Of a stretch of DNA of 64,000 nucleotides, positions 12,830 through 24,479 are shown in pieces; the first letter of the stretch is position 1, and each line of letters starts with the position of its first letter. The notes below the pieces were generated by a model. It saw only the letters and a list, made by a program, of their open reading frames with translations, had not been told where the DNA came from and ran no database searches. Source of the stretch: Rotaria sordida (lineage: Eukaryota > Rotifera > Eurotatoria > Philodinida > Philodinidae); NCBI GenBank assembly GCA_905250125.1, contig CAJNOL010000008.1, positions 62,001 to 126,000 of the forward strand, in the 5' to 3' direction. The position numbers and the translations under genes are program-made.

Positions 12830-14667
12830 ATTTTTAAAGTGAAAATGTTGTGATTTTTTTTTTGTTAAAAAACTAAACGATATAAAAAGAACGAAAATAA
12901 AAATTGCTTATGGCAGATTTTGTCATAGTTTAAATTGTTTGTTTAGAGAAAAGAAACGAACAATTGGACGATTTTTAAAACGATTAAATGACATTTTATG
13001 TGTATTTTAAATTGAGATATAGTGATTATTGTTACCAGCAAATATTCACTTAAACTTAGATTAAAGAGTATTTTAAAAGATAATTAAAATAAATAATAAT
13101 TAAACAGAATAAATTATGAGCAAGTATTTATATTCTGCATACATTTTGTGCCGATTATAGTAGAATTTGCTGGCGAAAAAGTTTGACTCTAATTTTCTGT
13201 ATTCTATTTACATATATGATATTACATATAGATAGGAATGTATTAGAATATTATGTGAATAATTTGATTTTATATTGAAATCAACATCAATAAAGATAGA
13301 GTGCTTTGATAACACGCTTGCTATATGTGTCTTTGTAGTATAAGTTGTTCATGATTCTTGTACTATAATCGAATCAATGTGATTATTATTAAGTAGCATT
13401 CACATATCACTTTTAAACACATTTATTAGAGATGAAATAGAAGTAGTAGGCGTCATCATTCAAATTCAGTTAATTTTGATCGAAAGAAAACTACATCAAA
13501 GCTTCTATAGTAAAATCAAGTACGAACAAAGAGAATTTTTTGTTTAAAAATAGAAGGAATCTGGTTTTTTCCAAGAATATACTTATCTCATGCATATATA
13601 TGATAATTGGAGAGGATGTGACCATAGCAGATACATGACATGAATGCTTGATAAAAATTATCTATATGTTAATCTAATTTCCTGCGTTTGACACGAATAA
13701 AATTTAAGTTAATATAGAAAATATATTTGTTTTTTTTTTATATTTTATTTACTCTTTATTATTTCTACTACTAACTCATAATGAGATCTTATAAGATAAA
13801 TTCTAATGAATAAAGAAATTCGAAGTATTTTATATTATGGCTTCCGAAAGATGTTCAAGATTTTAAATAAGTCGGATTCTAAACTTGATAATTAAAAAGT
13901 TTTGCTAATAAAAGTTTATTGTTGAATTTATGATTATCTCTTATCTTCGTTATACATATACATTATATTCTTAAAATCAAATATAAAAAAGAATTATTTA
14001 TTGAAAAAAAAATAGAAATACATGAACAATATGTAAATTTTCTACAAATTTTAATTTTTATCAGTGAAACTTTACAATAGAAACTTTATTAGGAGTAATT
14101 GTTGGTCTGTTATTGGCGAAATTGAATTGTTGTAATCCATTGAATCTGTCATATGAGTTGACATCATATAAGAAAAATCAATTTTTGCCGAACATGTTCG
14201 ATAGTAATTATGTTAAAAACCATGATAATAGTTTGACTTTCAAGAACAAAGCAGTAGTAATATGTTGTGCGTATGGATATATCAGAGTTATAAATCGAGC
14301 ATAAATTTTAAAAAACTATTAGCGTAATCCTTGAGGAATTAAAATGTGAAGCGGGATGTAGTTGCTGTTGCTAATCATAAGGAGATTATTTTATTCTATC
14401 TATTTTGAGACACATTTCTTTACTATCCTTATATTTAGTCTTCTATAAATGTAATAAGGAAGTAGTTTATATACTACAACATGATGTTATTGAGATATGA
14501 TCTCTGATTGCATATTAACAACGTCCGCTCCAGTCTGTCTGACACAGGGACGAGGATATAAATATCTACCCTATCTATTGCAGCATTCATTTTAGACCGT
14601 ATTTTACAAAAGATGACATAAGAGAGTTTCATTACAAACAGAATAAGAACAGAAATAGGGAAACGTC
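12830..14667. other. Intergenic, no gene seen
   Basis: AT-rich sequence between the B-box gene start and the MITE at 14668. The part just above 12829 is probably the B-box gene promoter. Nothing else is recognisable. Confidence 0.4.
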
Positions 14668-15387
14668 TTAAGAGTATCCCCCCCCTCTCTTTAGTGACCA
14701 AAAACTTGATGTCGAGCTGAGTCTAAGATACGGTAGCCTGAAGTGCCCAATGCAACTAAAGACATTATTCGACTCTAAATATTTTACTTTTACGTAGTTA
14801 TTAGATCGAGAAAATTTTTTTTTCATAGTAATCGTATGTAAATTTTTTTCTTTTACTTAGAGTTTTGTAAAACAGTGATTTTCTAAATCTTGACTGCTCA
14901 CGACCCCCTTTTTAGTTTGTCGGATCGAGCTGAAAATTTTACCACTAATACTTTGAAGTATTCTCCAGAGGTAAAATCAAGCGTTTTCATTTTTGATGTT
15001 CCTACTCAGAGTTACAGGGTCGCGAAAGCCAAGACCCAAAGCACAAACTCAAATCTTGGCGTATTTCTCCTATAAAAAAAACGAAAGTGAGATTTTTGGA
15101 AATCCTTCAATTTACCTCTGAGTAATAGTGTTAGGCATCTATAAACAAAATTTCAGCCCAATCGGACAAACTTTAAGGAGGACTCGTAATGTGTCAGGAT
15201 GTGGATCTCTGAAAAACCAGAATTTTCCTGAAAACCCCACAAAAACTTATCTCAGTTTTTTTTCTTCGAACACGTATCTCTTTATTTTTAGTGCTCTGTC
15301 TGTGCTAAAAATTTCAGCTTGATCGGTTGTACCGTCTTCGAGAACCAGCAAGTGTCAAAAAAGAGGGAGGGGCGGGGGTTCCCTTAA
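14668..15387. mobile_element. TTAA-flanked MITE, copy 1
   Basis: A 720-bp element bounded by TTAA at both ends (14668-14671 and 15384-15387). The inverted ends read, outside to inside, a C-run, then CTCTCTTT or CTCCCTCTTTTTT, then a GTGAC/TGACAC motif. The interior contains GGATCGAGCTGAAAATTTT and AAAATTTCAGCTTGATCGG, themselves inverted versions of one another. It has no transposase. TTAA targets suggest mobilisation by a piggyBac-type transposase, which is inference. A diverged relative lies at 33959-34482. Confidence 0.75.
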
Positions 15388-16567
15388 CATCGCTAACTTT
15401 CAACACATTCATTGAGCTTCAACAATATTTTATTCAAGTTTTGTTCTTCATGATATTGTGAAATAACACTATATATAAAGATAATAAAAAGAAGGAGAGT
15501 AAAATATACACTAATGGCAACCATCATAAACCCGTATATATCTGGAAGAGATATTTGACATATACAACTGTTAGGTATTATTATAATGTGTGTATAACAA
15601 CGCGATGGAAATGAGAAAGAAAATATCTATAGAGTAATAACTCAAATATCAAAAAATGAATATGATTGATGATAACGATGCTGAGCAGTATTAACAGTAA
15701 ACACATCGTACCAAACATAATGTCTGCAATAATATACCGCAACTGAAAAAAATGTAGAGGAGCATGTATAACATATTGTTGACTCAGATGGTATCGATTA
15801 AGAAGCATGTTCCACAATCACATCTTGAAAAAAAAAATGATTGCCACTAAGAATCTAAAGAACTCAACTTCCTATATGTTTTAATAATATCATGCTGATT
15901 CATTCATCTAGACATACATACATCATTCTATTTAACGAACTACTAGATAAATTTATCGTGTCTAGATCTAATTTTAATTTTTTTAAAATTTTCTATTCTA
16001 TTTATCGAAAATACATGTTGCTATTCATAAAAATATAAAAACCTTAATCGTAAATAACAGACCACATATAGACTAAATATCCTAACATAATTGTCAATAT
16101 TTTTCAGTCAATGGTATCCTTCAATGATGGATATAAAAAATTATTATACTTACAATATAAATATCATTCACAGCAAGACTATTTATGACCTTCATAAAAT
16201 ATGAATAATCATTTTTTAACATATCCTCTACACTCATATTTCAGATGCTATTACTTGTTCTTAGTTTTTATTTGATAGGTTACATATATATTAACGAAAA
16301 TCAGGTAGTATTTTTGTGTTTCTTGGTATATTTTTTGGAGTAAACTAATCCAAAGTGTTTGATTAACTTGATACTTCATAGTTAAACATAAAAAACATAC
16401 CTGGTTGACAAGAAAATAAAACAAGAGAGAAGAATAGAGAGGAAAAAAATTCATCTCAATATACATGTACATATTGGCACAAGAGCTATTAAGTAGCAAT
16501 ATGAAATATAAATTATCGTTGTCGTTTTTGATTATTCATCATTTGATTTTTTTTTTCATAACTACAG
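15388..16567. other. Intergenic; upstream region of the papain-like gene
   Basis: AT-rich, with no gene recognised. The stretch just before 16568 is pyrimidine-rich and lies directly upstream of the protease start codon. Confidence 0.4.
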
Positions 16568-17920
16568 ATGAAGTTACATTGGTTTCTAATCTCAGCTATT
16601 TGTCTATTTGGTCTTTGCAAACCTACTCAAGGTTTATTTGATGGTTTATCTCTTCAAGATTATATTGATAATTTTGTTGATGCTGCTAAATTTAAAATAA
16701 ATGGTATTTTAAGTCTTAATGATTCAACTGTTAATCGTATATGGTCTTATTTTAAATCAAAATATGGCCGTGCTTATTCATCACTTGGTTAGTTTAAGAT
16801 AAACAAATTTATTTGTTTTTGAGAATTTGTTTTTGTTATTCTTGTTGTTATAGATGAAGAAAAACAACGTTTTCGTATATTTCAAAATCATCTTAGATAT
16901 GTTCTTGAATCAAATCTAGAAAAATTACGTACATTTCAATTAGAATTAAATGAATTTGCTGATTGGACAATAGAAGAATTTAATTCATTAAAAAAAGGTC
17001 TTATTCCATCAACTAATTTACGGCGACATATGTCTTATGATGGTAACAACTATGAAGATTCAGTTCGTCGTAGTTTAAATAAACTTTATCAACATCATTA
17101 TTATTTACGACGATTAAAACGAAATATGATTTATAGAAAACATCATGAAAAATATAATGACAGACGTGGATTTTCTAATTGGCTTTGGAATTTAGTTAAT
17201 CCAGATTCAAATAATAATAATAATAATAATGTTAGTCCACAACCAACTAGTTCATTTGATTGGCGTAGTAAAAATGTTGTTAGTGGTATTAAAGATCAAC
17301 TTAAATGTGGATGTTGTTATGCATTTGCTACTGCTGCAGTATTAGAATCACTTTATGCTATAAAAACAAATTCAAAAACTGTTATTGAATTAAGTCCACA
17401 ACAAATAACGGATTGTTCAAGTAATGGTAATAATGGTTGTAGTGGTGGAAATTTTCCGCCAAGTATTCGTTATATATCAGGACAAGGTAATAAATTAGCT
17501 ACACTTGCATCTTATCCATATGCAGGAAGAAAACAAACATGTAAAACAACTGGAATTAATGAAATAAATCTTGGTAATGTTCAATATAAACCTATTCCAG
17601 AAAGTGATGAAAAAACAATGGCTGAAGCATTGGTTAATAATGGACCTTTATTTATTGGTCTTGATGCTGATTCACAATTATTTATGTTTTATAAAGCTGG
17701 TGTACTTAGTATAACTAATTGTCCAACTGCTCGACAAGATATGGATCATGCTATGGTTGTTGTTGGTTATGGTTATGATAGTACACTTAGAATGTCTTAT
17801 TGGATTATAAAAAATTCTTGGGGACAAAAATGGGGTGAAAATGGTTATCTTCGTTTAGTAAAAGATAAAAGTAATATGTGTGGTATTGCATCAATGGCTT
17901 ATTATGCAAAATTAACTTAA
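16568..17920 (+). CDS. Secreted papain-family (C1A) cysteine protease, cathepsin L-like
   Basis: Two exons (16568-16787 and 16854-17920) join in phase to 428 residues. A signal peptide (MKLHWFLISAICLFGLC) is followed by an I29-type inhibitory prosegment (YFKSKYGRAYSS, EEKQRFRIFQNHL, NEFADWT). The mature catalytic domain starts near FDWRS. The oxyanion Gln is Q222 and the catalytic Cys C228, within CGCCYAF where the family usually has CGSCWAF. The GCxGG-type motif is GCSGG, His is H372 (MDHAMVVVGYG) and Asn is N394 (KNSWGQKWG). All catalytic residues are present, so it should be active, probably in lysosome or gut. An extra insertion of about 70 residues, basic and ending in an Asn run, separates the prosegment from the mature enzyme. 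Confidence 0.93.
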
Positions 17921-18224
17921 ATATTTTTATCGTGTGCATATTTGTATCTTTTTTTTTTCTTTAAAGAAAAGACAACTTTAAATAATCAAGAAAACAAAAG
18001 GGTAGACACATTGTTTTGTATGTATATGAATACGATGAAATAATCAGTGAATAAGAAGAAAAACAAAAACAAAAATGATGTATTGTTTACACACACACAC
18101 GAATTGTAAATAGAAATGCCGTAAACAGATCCATATCGATAATAATTAATAATAGTTTTGCTTCTATGATGATGATGGATTGTTTTGATCTGAGCTATTA
18201 TTATGATCTATGCAAAAAACAAAA
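17921..18224. other. Convergent 3' region
   Basis: A 304-bp gap between the ends of the plus-strand protease and the minus-strand SGTA-like gene. It holds a short CA run and presumably both 3' UTRs. Confidence 0.5.
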
Positions 18225-19842
18225 CTAGATGTACAATTTTTTAATAACATTATTCAATATACTTGATGATCCATCGGAATTATTGTCAACTCCTGAATCA
18301 TTATTTCCATCAGGTTGTGTTCGATTACCCATGCTGCGTCGAATAGATTCGATGAGATCAGGATTATTAGCTGATAATTCCGAAGCCATACGTTGACCTC
18401 TGAAAATAAGAAAAAAATTCTTTTTTTTTTATTATTGTGTTCTATCATACGTTTGTAACAGAGTTTGTATACCGACTTCACCACCTTCTTGTGCTCCTAA
18501 ATTTGTTACTAAATTAGCCATTCTATAAAAAAAACAATCCAAATGATATTCAAAATGTTTCAATTTTAATAACAAAATTTCTTACAATCCCTGAACTTGA
18601 GGATTTTGAACAAATTGCATTGCCTATAGATTAACACAAAAAAAAAAGATAAATTGAACATTTCTATTTCTACAAAAAAAAACAAACCATATTCATCAAT
18701 GAAGGATTATTAAAAAATGACATCATATCAGGTCCCCCGGCTGCACCAGGACCACCCATACCACCTAATAATGAACCAAACATTGATTGAAGATTAGGAT
18801 CCTAAATAAATAAAAACACACAAACATGTAATTGATAATAAAAATTTAATTATTAACATACACCAGCTGGAGCAGCACTACCACCAGATGCACCATTCAA
18901 TCGATCTTCACAAATTTTAATTGATTGTTTATAATTCTCATTATTTGGTTCTAATGCATGAGCTTTTTTATAAGCATCAAGTGCTTCATGTACTTTATCT
19001 AATGAAAGATAAATAACACTAAAAGAAATTTTTTATTAATTAATTTTCTAATAACAAAACAACACAAAATTTTTAATATACCCAAGTCGTCCATAGGCTT
19101 TACTGTAATTAGGATCAATTTCAATTGAACGAAAACAATCACTTAATGCTTGATCATTATTATTTAATTTATTATGTGCAGCAGCACTACAAAAGAAAAC
19201 TCTACGATATTGAAATAATCATTTGAACAATAACTTACCGATTACAATAATAAATGGCATTATTACCATCAATTTTAATAGCTGCATTATATGCTTCTAA
19301 TGCTTCTCGATATTTTTCTTGTTTAACAAATTCATTTCCTTCATTTTTTAATTTATCTGCTTGTTGTCGCATATCATCTGTTAATGGTACACTCATTGAC
19401 TTTAAAGAAAAAGAAAAAGCAGAAAAGTTTTTATTTATAAATTTGATATAACATAAAAGATTTTTTTACCGGCTGTTCATTAGCACTAAGCCATGATGGA
19501 AACGTTGCAGTATGAGTTGTCGTTGTTGTCGTTGTCGTTGGAGTTTCGGATACAAGTGATAAAAGATCTACAGGTGGACCATATGTTGAATTATTTTGTG
19601 TATTTGCAAGAGATACGTCATATGCTGTTTCAAGACATTGAACAGCAACTAAAATAAAAAATAGCAGTATTCCAATAGAAAGCAAATCTTTTTCTGTTTT
19701 TTTTTGTATAAGTCATATTGATAATATTACCTTCCATACTCTCACGTCGTTCAGGATTATCTAATTCAGCTTGTATTTCTCCATCGAGAAATTTTAAAAT
19801 CGCATAAACTAAGCGTTGTTTTGCCATGTGTTGTTGAGACAT
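18225..19842 (-). CDS. SGTA: Small glutamine-rich TPR co-chaperone (SGTA ortholog)
   Basis: Nine exons: 19731-19842, 19470-19648, 19239-19399, 19082-19186, 18862-19018, 18688-18801, 18586-18623, 18451-18522 and 18225-18399. All splice in phase to 370 residues. The N-terminal dimerisation domain reads [13 protein letters not shown], then [10 protein letters not shown], as in SGTA. Three TPRs span about residues 105-220 ([31 protein letters not shown]). A Gly/Met-rich segment and a C-terminal [17 protein letters not shown] block, matching the family's NPELIEQLRS block, follow. By family it binds BAG6/GET-pathway factors and HSP70/90 and hands tail-anchored or mislocalised membrane proteins on in the cytosol. 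A Thr-rich linker follows the N-domain. The 38-nt exon 7 is very small but phase-consistent. Confidence 0.95.
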
Positions 19843-20370
19843 ATCTAGAAATATATGAGATCACTGTTTTCTTTTTCTTTTGTGCCTTATTAATAAAATC
19901 AAGTAAATATGAAATACTCAAAAATAAATGAAAAAAATCAACCCACCTAACATGTGTCACTAGATGAGGTCGAGTGGAAGAACCAATTGATTTGAAAAAG
20001 TAAAATAGATGTCACTCAAATCTAGTAGATAGTTAAAAAAATTGAACTTAAGAAAATACAGAAATAAGTATACTTATTTTTGTCACAAATATTTAAAAAA
20101 ACTCTTGATCCATATAAATATTATTGAGTTTGACGAAATTATGAATAGCTGTAGTTTACGACAAATATAAGATATTATTTCGAAATTATTATAGAAATAA
20201 AAACAAAATTGTGTGTAAAGTACATTTGAAATAGTCGGCAATATTTTGTTTTTTTGTTATGCTTTATTGACTTTAATTATAGGTAAAAACGATATTACTA
20301 ATCATGTAATTAGTATCATACATAAATTAATATTTATTTAAAGCAATTCTTAGATCAATGATTCCAGCAC
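19843..20370. other. Upstream region of the SGTA-like gene
   Basis: AT-rich, no gene seen. It probably includes the promoter and 5' UTR of the minus-strand SGTA-like gene. Confidence 0.4.
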
Positions 20371-20650
20371 TTGAATTCATGGATTTCTGGCGGGGAGCCT
20401 GCAAGAAAGACGCTATTTCCAACCGAAAAACTCCGGAAAATGGTATACACTGGGAAGCAGAAATCCGGTGATTGTATTCAGCTGCTGGCTCTGTTCGATT
20501 CCAGCTGGAATTGGATAATTCTGATCACTAAATCCAATCTCTCGATACCTTCTTCCTACTTCCTACTATTTTCCGGAGTTGTCCGATGGGAACTAGTCGT
20601 ACCTCATTCATCTAGATTGAACGGAAGGAAATTATTCAAAGTAAACTAAT
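20371..20650. other. GC-richer block of unknown origin
   Basis: About 280 bp with clearly higher GC than both flanks and several self-complementary patches (for example TTCCAGCTGGAA, and ACTCCGGAAAATGG against CCGGAGTTGTCC). It lies between two similar AT motifs (TTAATATTTATTT and CTAATATTTATT). The 92-residue plus-strand frame looks unlike a protein. It may be a small transposon or SINE-like insert; identity is not established. Confidence 0.35.
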
Positions 20651-20791
20651 ATTTATTATAAAAAAAAACGAATAAGATATATAATCCAATAAAAATAGAA
20701 TGTCTTTTTCATGTGTAAAATGAAAAGACAAAAAGATCAATAATATTTAAAAAATAAACAATCTTATGATGGTGACGAAGAAATTTAATTC

Positions 20792-21455
20792 TTACATCGA
20801 ACTAACACCTTCATATAATGATTTCATATTTGCATCAATATTTAGCTCATTCAGAACATTAACTATATTTGAAATTGTAAAGCTATTATAACTAATGTTA
20901 CATAACTAATAAAAATTAACATCAACAACATTCTGAAATCATGGTCCTCCACCACCTATATTACATAGTAGTCCTTGTTCGACATGATTGACGTGTGTCT
21001 GTTTTGAATTTGGAACATAATCACAACATATTTGAAGATTAAGACTAAAATAAAAATTAGCTGAGCAACCAAGTGCATATGTATATACTAAATATGAACA
21101 ATTGAATCCAATACCTTGTGCATCAGTAACTGATTATATGTATCGTCCATTGAATCTTGTTGAAACTAGGAAAACAACATCATAATTAAAAGCAATTGAG
21201 TTTTTCTCCATGCTTGTAGTACTATCATATGTTGAACTGATTGAATTCTATAGGGATCAGTAGTATTTTAATAAGCTAGTATGAAAATACAATTATTATT
21301 AGCATGTGAAGTTTTTGTAGTTGTATTGTAGGACAGAATGTTCAACAGTAGAAATTAAATCATTAGATTTTACATTAACAATAGAAACTGAACATAAGTA
21401 ATATGATATCATCACTTGTCAAAAAACATATCCTATCGTATAAATTTGACGATCA
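20792..21455 (-). pseudogene. Relic of an unrecognised cysteine-containing protein gene
   Basis: Read on the minus strand, one frame runs from about 21455 to a terminal TAA at 20792 with clear protein texture. It includes SVSIVNVKSNDLISTVEHSV, then FNYDVVFLVSTRFNGRY, then FYFSLNLQICCDYVPNSKQ, and a tail ELNIDANMKSLYEGVSSM. At least six in-frame stops or shifts interrupt it, and no start codon is evident. The composition suggests an extracellular or secreted protein, but I do not recognise the family. It is a decayed gene. Confidence 0.5.
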
Positions 21456-22973
21456 TTTTTGAAAATACGCTTTACTTGTGATATCATGATTTAAAAGAAC
21501 TGAACCTGGAACTATTTAATTAAAGTTCAGTCATCACGCTACTATGATTTGATATTGTTTTATGTGTCAGACTAGACAATATAATATTTATCGTTTTTGC
21601 TCTTTTGCGTCGATCAAATATCTGAAAGTTACGTATTCGTTTATTGTACGTGCCTGATGCGATTAATATTGAACAAAAAGTATCAATAATAACAAAAACA
21701 GCAGGGTCTACTAATAAAATTTTGGAAAGAAGGTGGATAAAATGAATTGGTATCAATATATTTTTTTGATCGTTGCTCTGTTACAATTAAGAAGAAGAAG
21801 ATATCAGACAGATTCCAATAGAAAATCTCACTATATGTAATATGATATTCATCAAACCCTCATATATTATATACGATTGACTTGTCTATGTTATTGATCG
21901 AATTCTTGCTCCTATAACGGAATTGACAAGAAGAATAATGATTTGTATGTTTTTCATCTGTTCTTTTTTCTTTAAGAGCCATCAAATATAACTATTGGAC
22001 GTTGTCTATATCTATATATGAATAGTTTTCAATAGTAATCATTCTGATAATATGATTTGCCATTGATAATAAATATTTACAGAAAATATCGACAATTTAC
22101 TTTCCATCTTTCATAAGCATTACTAATGAAATCTGATGGATCATTAATTTTCTTTTCAAGGAATGAAACAAAGAGTCAACAATTTTTCTTTCTACATATT
22201 ACAACATACAATCAAACAGTAAACTAAATCGTTGCGTAATAAATAATATTTAATTTTCTTTAACCTTGACAAACTATTGCGTTTTTAACATTATTGAATA
22301 AATTTATTCATTTTTCTTTTATTTAAACTTGAATATTAATATTAGTTTTATGTCTTTACAAACCGTTATCTTCATCTATAGTCAATATTTAAAAATATAT
22401 ATATAGACTCATTTCGAAATTGTTTATTTTTATTATGAAGAGATTTGTATCCCTTATTTAAATAATATAATGTCATGAATCTCTGTTTTAGGTTAGTGTA
22501 GGAGTTATTTCAATCTCCTCCTTTTCCTTCGATTGACTAGCTTATCACAATGTTTAAGCTCTATATGTACATGCATTTCTATTCTTCTTTACTGTCAAGC
22601 TGGACACATATACACGCACACGACTTAAACACAATTGAACGACCTTTGAAGGATATATGACATAATAGACAAAAAAAAAAGAATAGGAAGGAGAAAGAGT
22701 ATTCAAATAAAAAAGCCATACGAATTTAGAAGGTTATTGGTTACATCTTACGATAATGATCCCTCGTTTTACATTGACAAAAAAAAAAACAACAACATTA
22801 TAATAAATGTTGAGTATGTGAGCTTTAAGGAATGTGTTGTTAAAATAAGAATGTATTCGAAACAAGTGAGTTAAAAGTACTTTTTATTTTGTAAAAAAAA
22901 AAAATAAGAAACAAGAAAATTTTTCTTTTACTATAAGTATCAACGTCAAAGATTATGGCATTACGAATAAATC
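21456..22973. other. Intergenic, upstream of the LRR gene
   Basis: No gene supported. Poly-A/T tracts are frequent, and the last 100 bp before 22974 are the likely promoter and 5' UTR of the LRR gene. Confidence 0.4.
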
Positions 22974-24164
22974 ATGTTATTCATAGTTATTTTTCTTGGT
23001 TTTTATGCAAGTACTGCTGAACTTGTGCCTTCTACTCCATGTGAATATATAACAGATGAAAAACTTCTTTGTCGACAAACATCTTTTATTGATAGTAATA
23101 TTCCATTAAATAATAAATCAATTTATTCACATATAAAACATATCGAATGGATTGAATCAGGTGCATATATTTTATCAAATGATCTTTTTCATTTATTTTC
23201 TAATCTTAAAAATGTTTCATTACGTTCAAATACAATAACATCTTTATCTATTTTACCATTTTGGCATCATTTAAAACATATTTATCATCTTGATTTATCA
23301 CAAAATCGTTTAATATCAATAAATAATCGTGATTTTCAATTATTTCATAATTTAATATCATTAAATATTTCATTTAATTTTCTTACAGCAATTGAACCTA
23401 TTTGGTTATTAATACCATTACAAATTATTGATTTATCACAAAATGGTATTAATACAATAGGTTATATGAAAATTCAAAATAGTACATCAGCATTAAATTC
23501 ATGTTTATTAGAACAAATTTATTTAAATGATAATCGTGGCCTTCTATCATTTATACAATTACAAACAACTATAATGAATGTTTGTCCATTTGTTGATCGA
23601 TTTCAATTAGTGAATAATCATTGGCATTGTGCTTGTAGTGATCTTTTTAATTCACTAAAACATTATCGAACTTTAATTCTCATCGATGAACCTTCACAAA
23701 CATTAACTGGTCAATGTGAAACACCTTTACCATTTCGTAATATTGATATACAAAAAATGAATGAAGAATTAGCATGTAATCAACTTGTACTATTTGATTC
23801 AATACTTAATGAACAATCACAATCATCACCATCCTTATTTTCTTCTCGACAAATCATGTATCTATTTATAATTGGTTGTATCATTGGAGTTATTATTGGT
23901 TTATGTTTACATTATTGTGTTCGTCGTTGTCATGATTTACTTTTTTATATATTATTTAAGTGTAATAGACAAAAAGTTGTAAATGAAAGACATCCAAATG
24001 AATCTGTTCAAATGGCTGATACTAATCATAATCCAAATCATTTTATTTATTGTCCAACAATTGAATCTGATTCATTACCAAGTTATTCTCAAGTTATGAA
24101 TGATATATTTTATTTGGATATTATCAATCGACAACAACATAATGAACCCGATGGTGAATGTTAA
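22974..24164 (+). CDS. Single-pass leucine-rich repeat membrane protein
   Basis: A single exon encoding 396 residues. The signal peptide is residues 1-15. A cysteine-flanked N-cap (C23, C33) precedes about five LRRs, for example LKHIYHLDLSQNRLISI, LISLNISFNFLTAI and LQIIDLSQNGINTI. An LRRCT-like cap with cysteines follows (HWHCACSDLF, then GQCETP and ELACN). The membrane helix is about residues 294-316 (IMYLFIIGCIIGVIIGLCL), followed by Cys/basic residues and a cytoplasmic tail of about 75 residues with LPSYSQV. By architecture it is a type I surface protein for adhesion or recognition; the partner is unknown. It is convergent with the HSDL2-like gene, whose stop is 315 bp away. Confidence 0.85.
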   Translation: MLFIVIFLGFYASTAELVPSTPCEYITDEKLLCRQTSFIDSNIPLNNKSIYSHIKHIEWIESGAYILSNDLFHLFSNLKNVSLRSNTITSLSILPFWHHLKHIYHLDLSQNRLISINNRDFQLFHNLISLNISFNFLTAIEPIWLLIPLQIIDLSQNGINTIGYMKIQNSTSALNSCLLEQIYLNDNRGLLSFIQLQTTIMNVCPFVDRFQLVNNHWHCACSDLFNSLKHYRTLILIDEPSQTLTGQCETPLPFRNIDIQKMNEELACNQLVLFDSILNEQSQSSPSLFSSRQIMYLFIIGCIIGVIIGLCLHYCVRRCHDLLFYILFKCNRQKVVNERHPNESVQMADTNHNPNHFIYCPTIESDSLPSYSQVMNDIFYLDIINRQQHNEPDGEC

Positions 24165-24479
24165 AAACATGAAGCAAAAAAAAAAAGAACTAAAACGACA
24201 AATATCCTATTAAGTATAGGAGAAATTCCCATTTTCTTTCTGCTTTTATCTAAATGAAACTGTATGATATTGCTTAGTTACCTAAGATTGAAAAAAAAAG
24301 AACTTATATTTCGAATATCATTGAAAAAAAAACCAAATATTAAAATTTTTTTAGATGCTTTGTTTTCTACTAGTTCTATAGCAATAATCTTAATAAGTAA
24401 TAAAAAAAAAGATCACTGATAATTAATAAAAAGAAAAAAAAAGCTTGTTATTAGTTTATATAAGATCAAAACCATCATT
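24165..24479. other. Convergent 3' region
   Basis: A 315-bp gap between the LRR gene end and the HSDL2-like stop. It is A-rich and likely holds both 3' UTRs. Confidence 0.5.
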
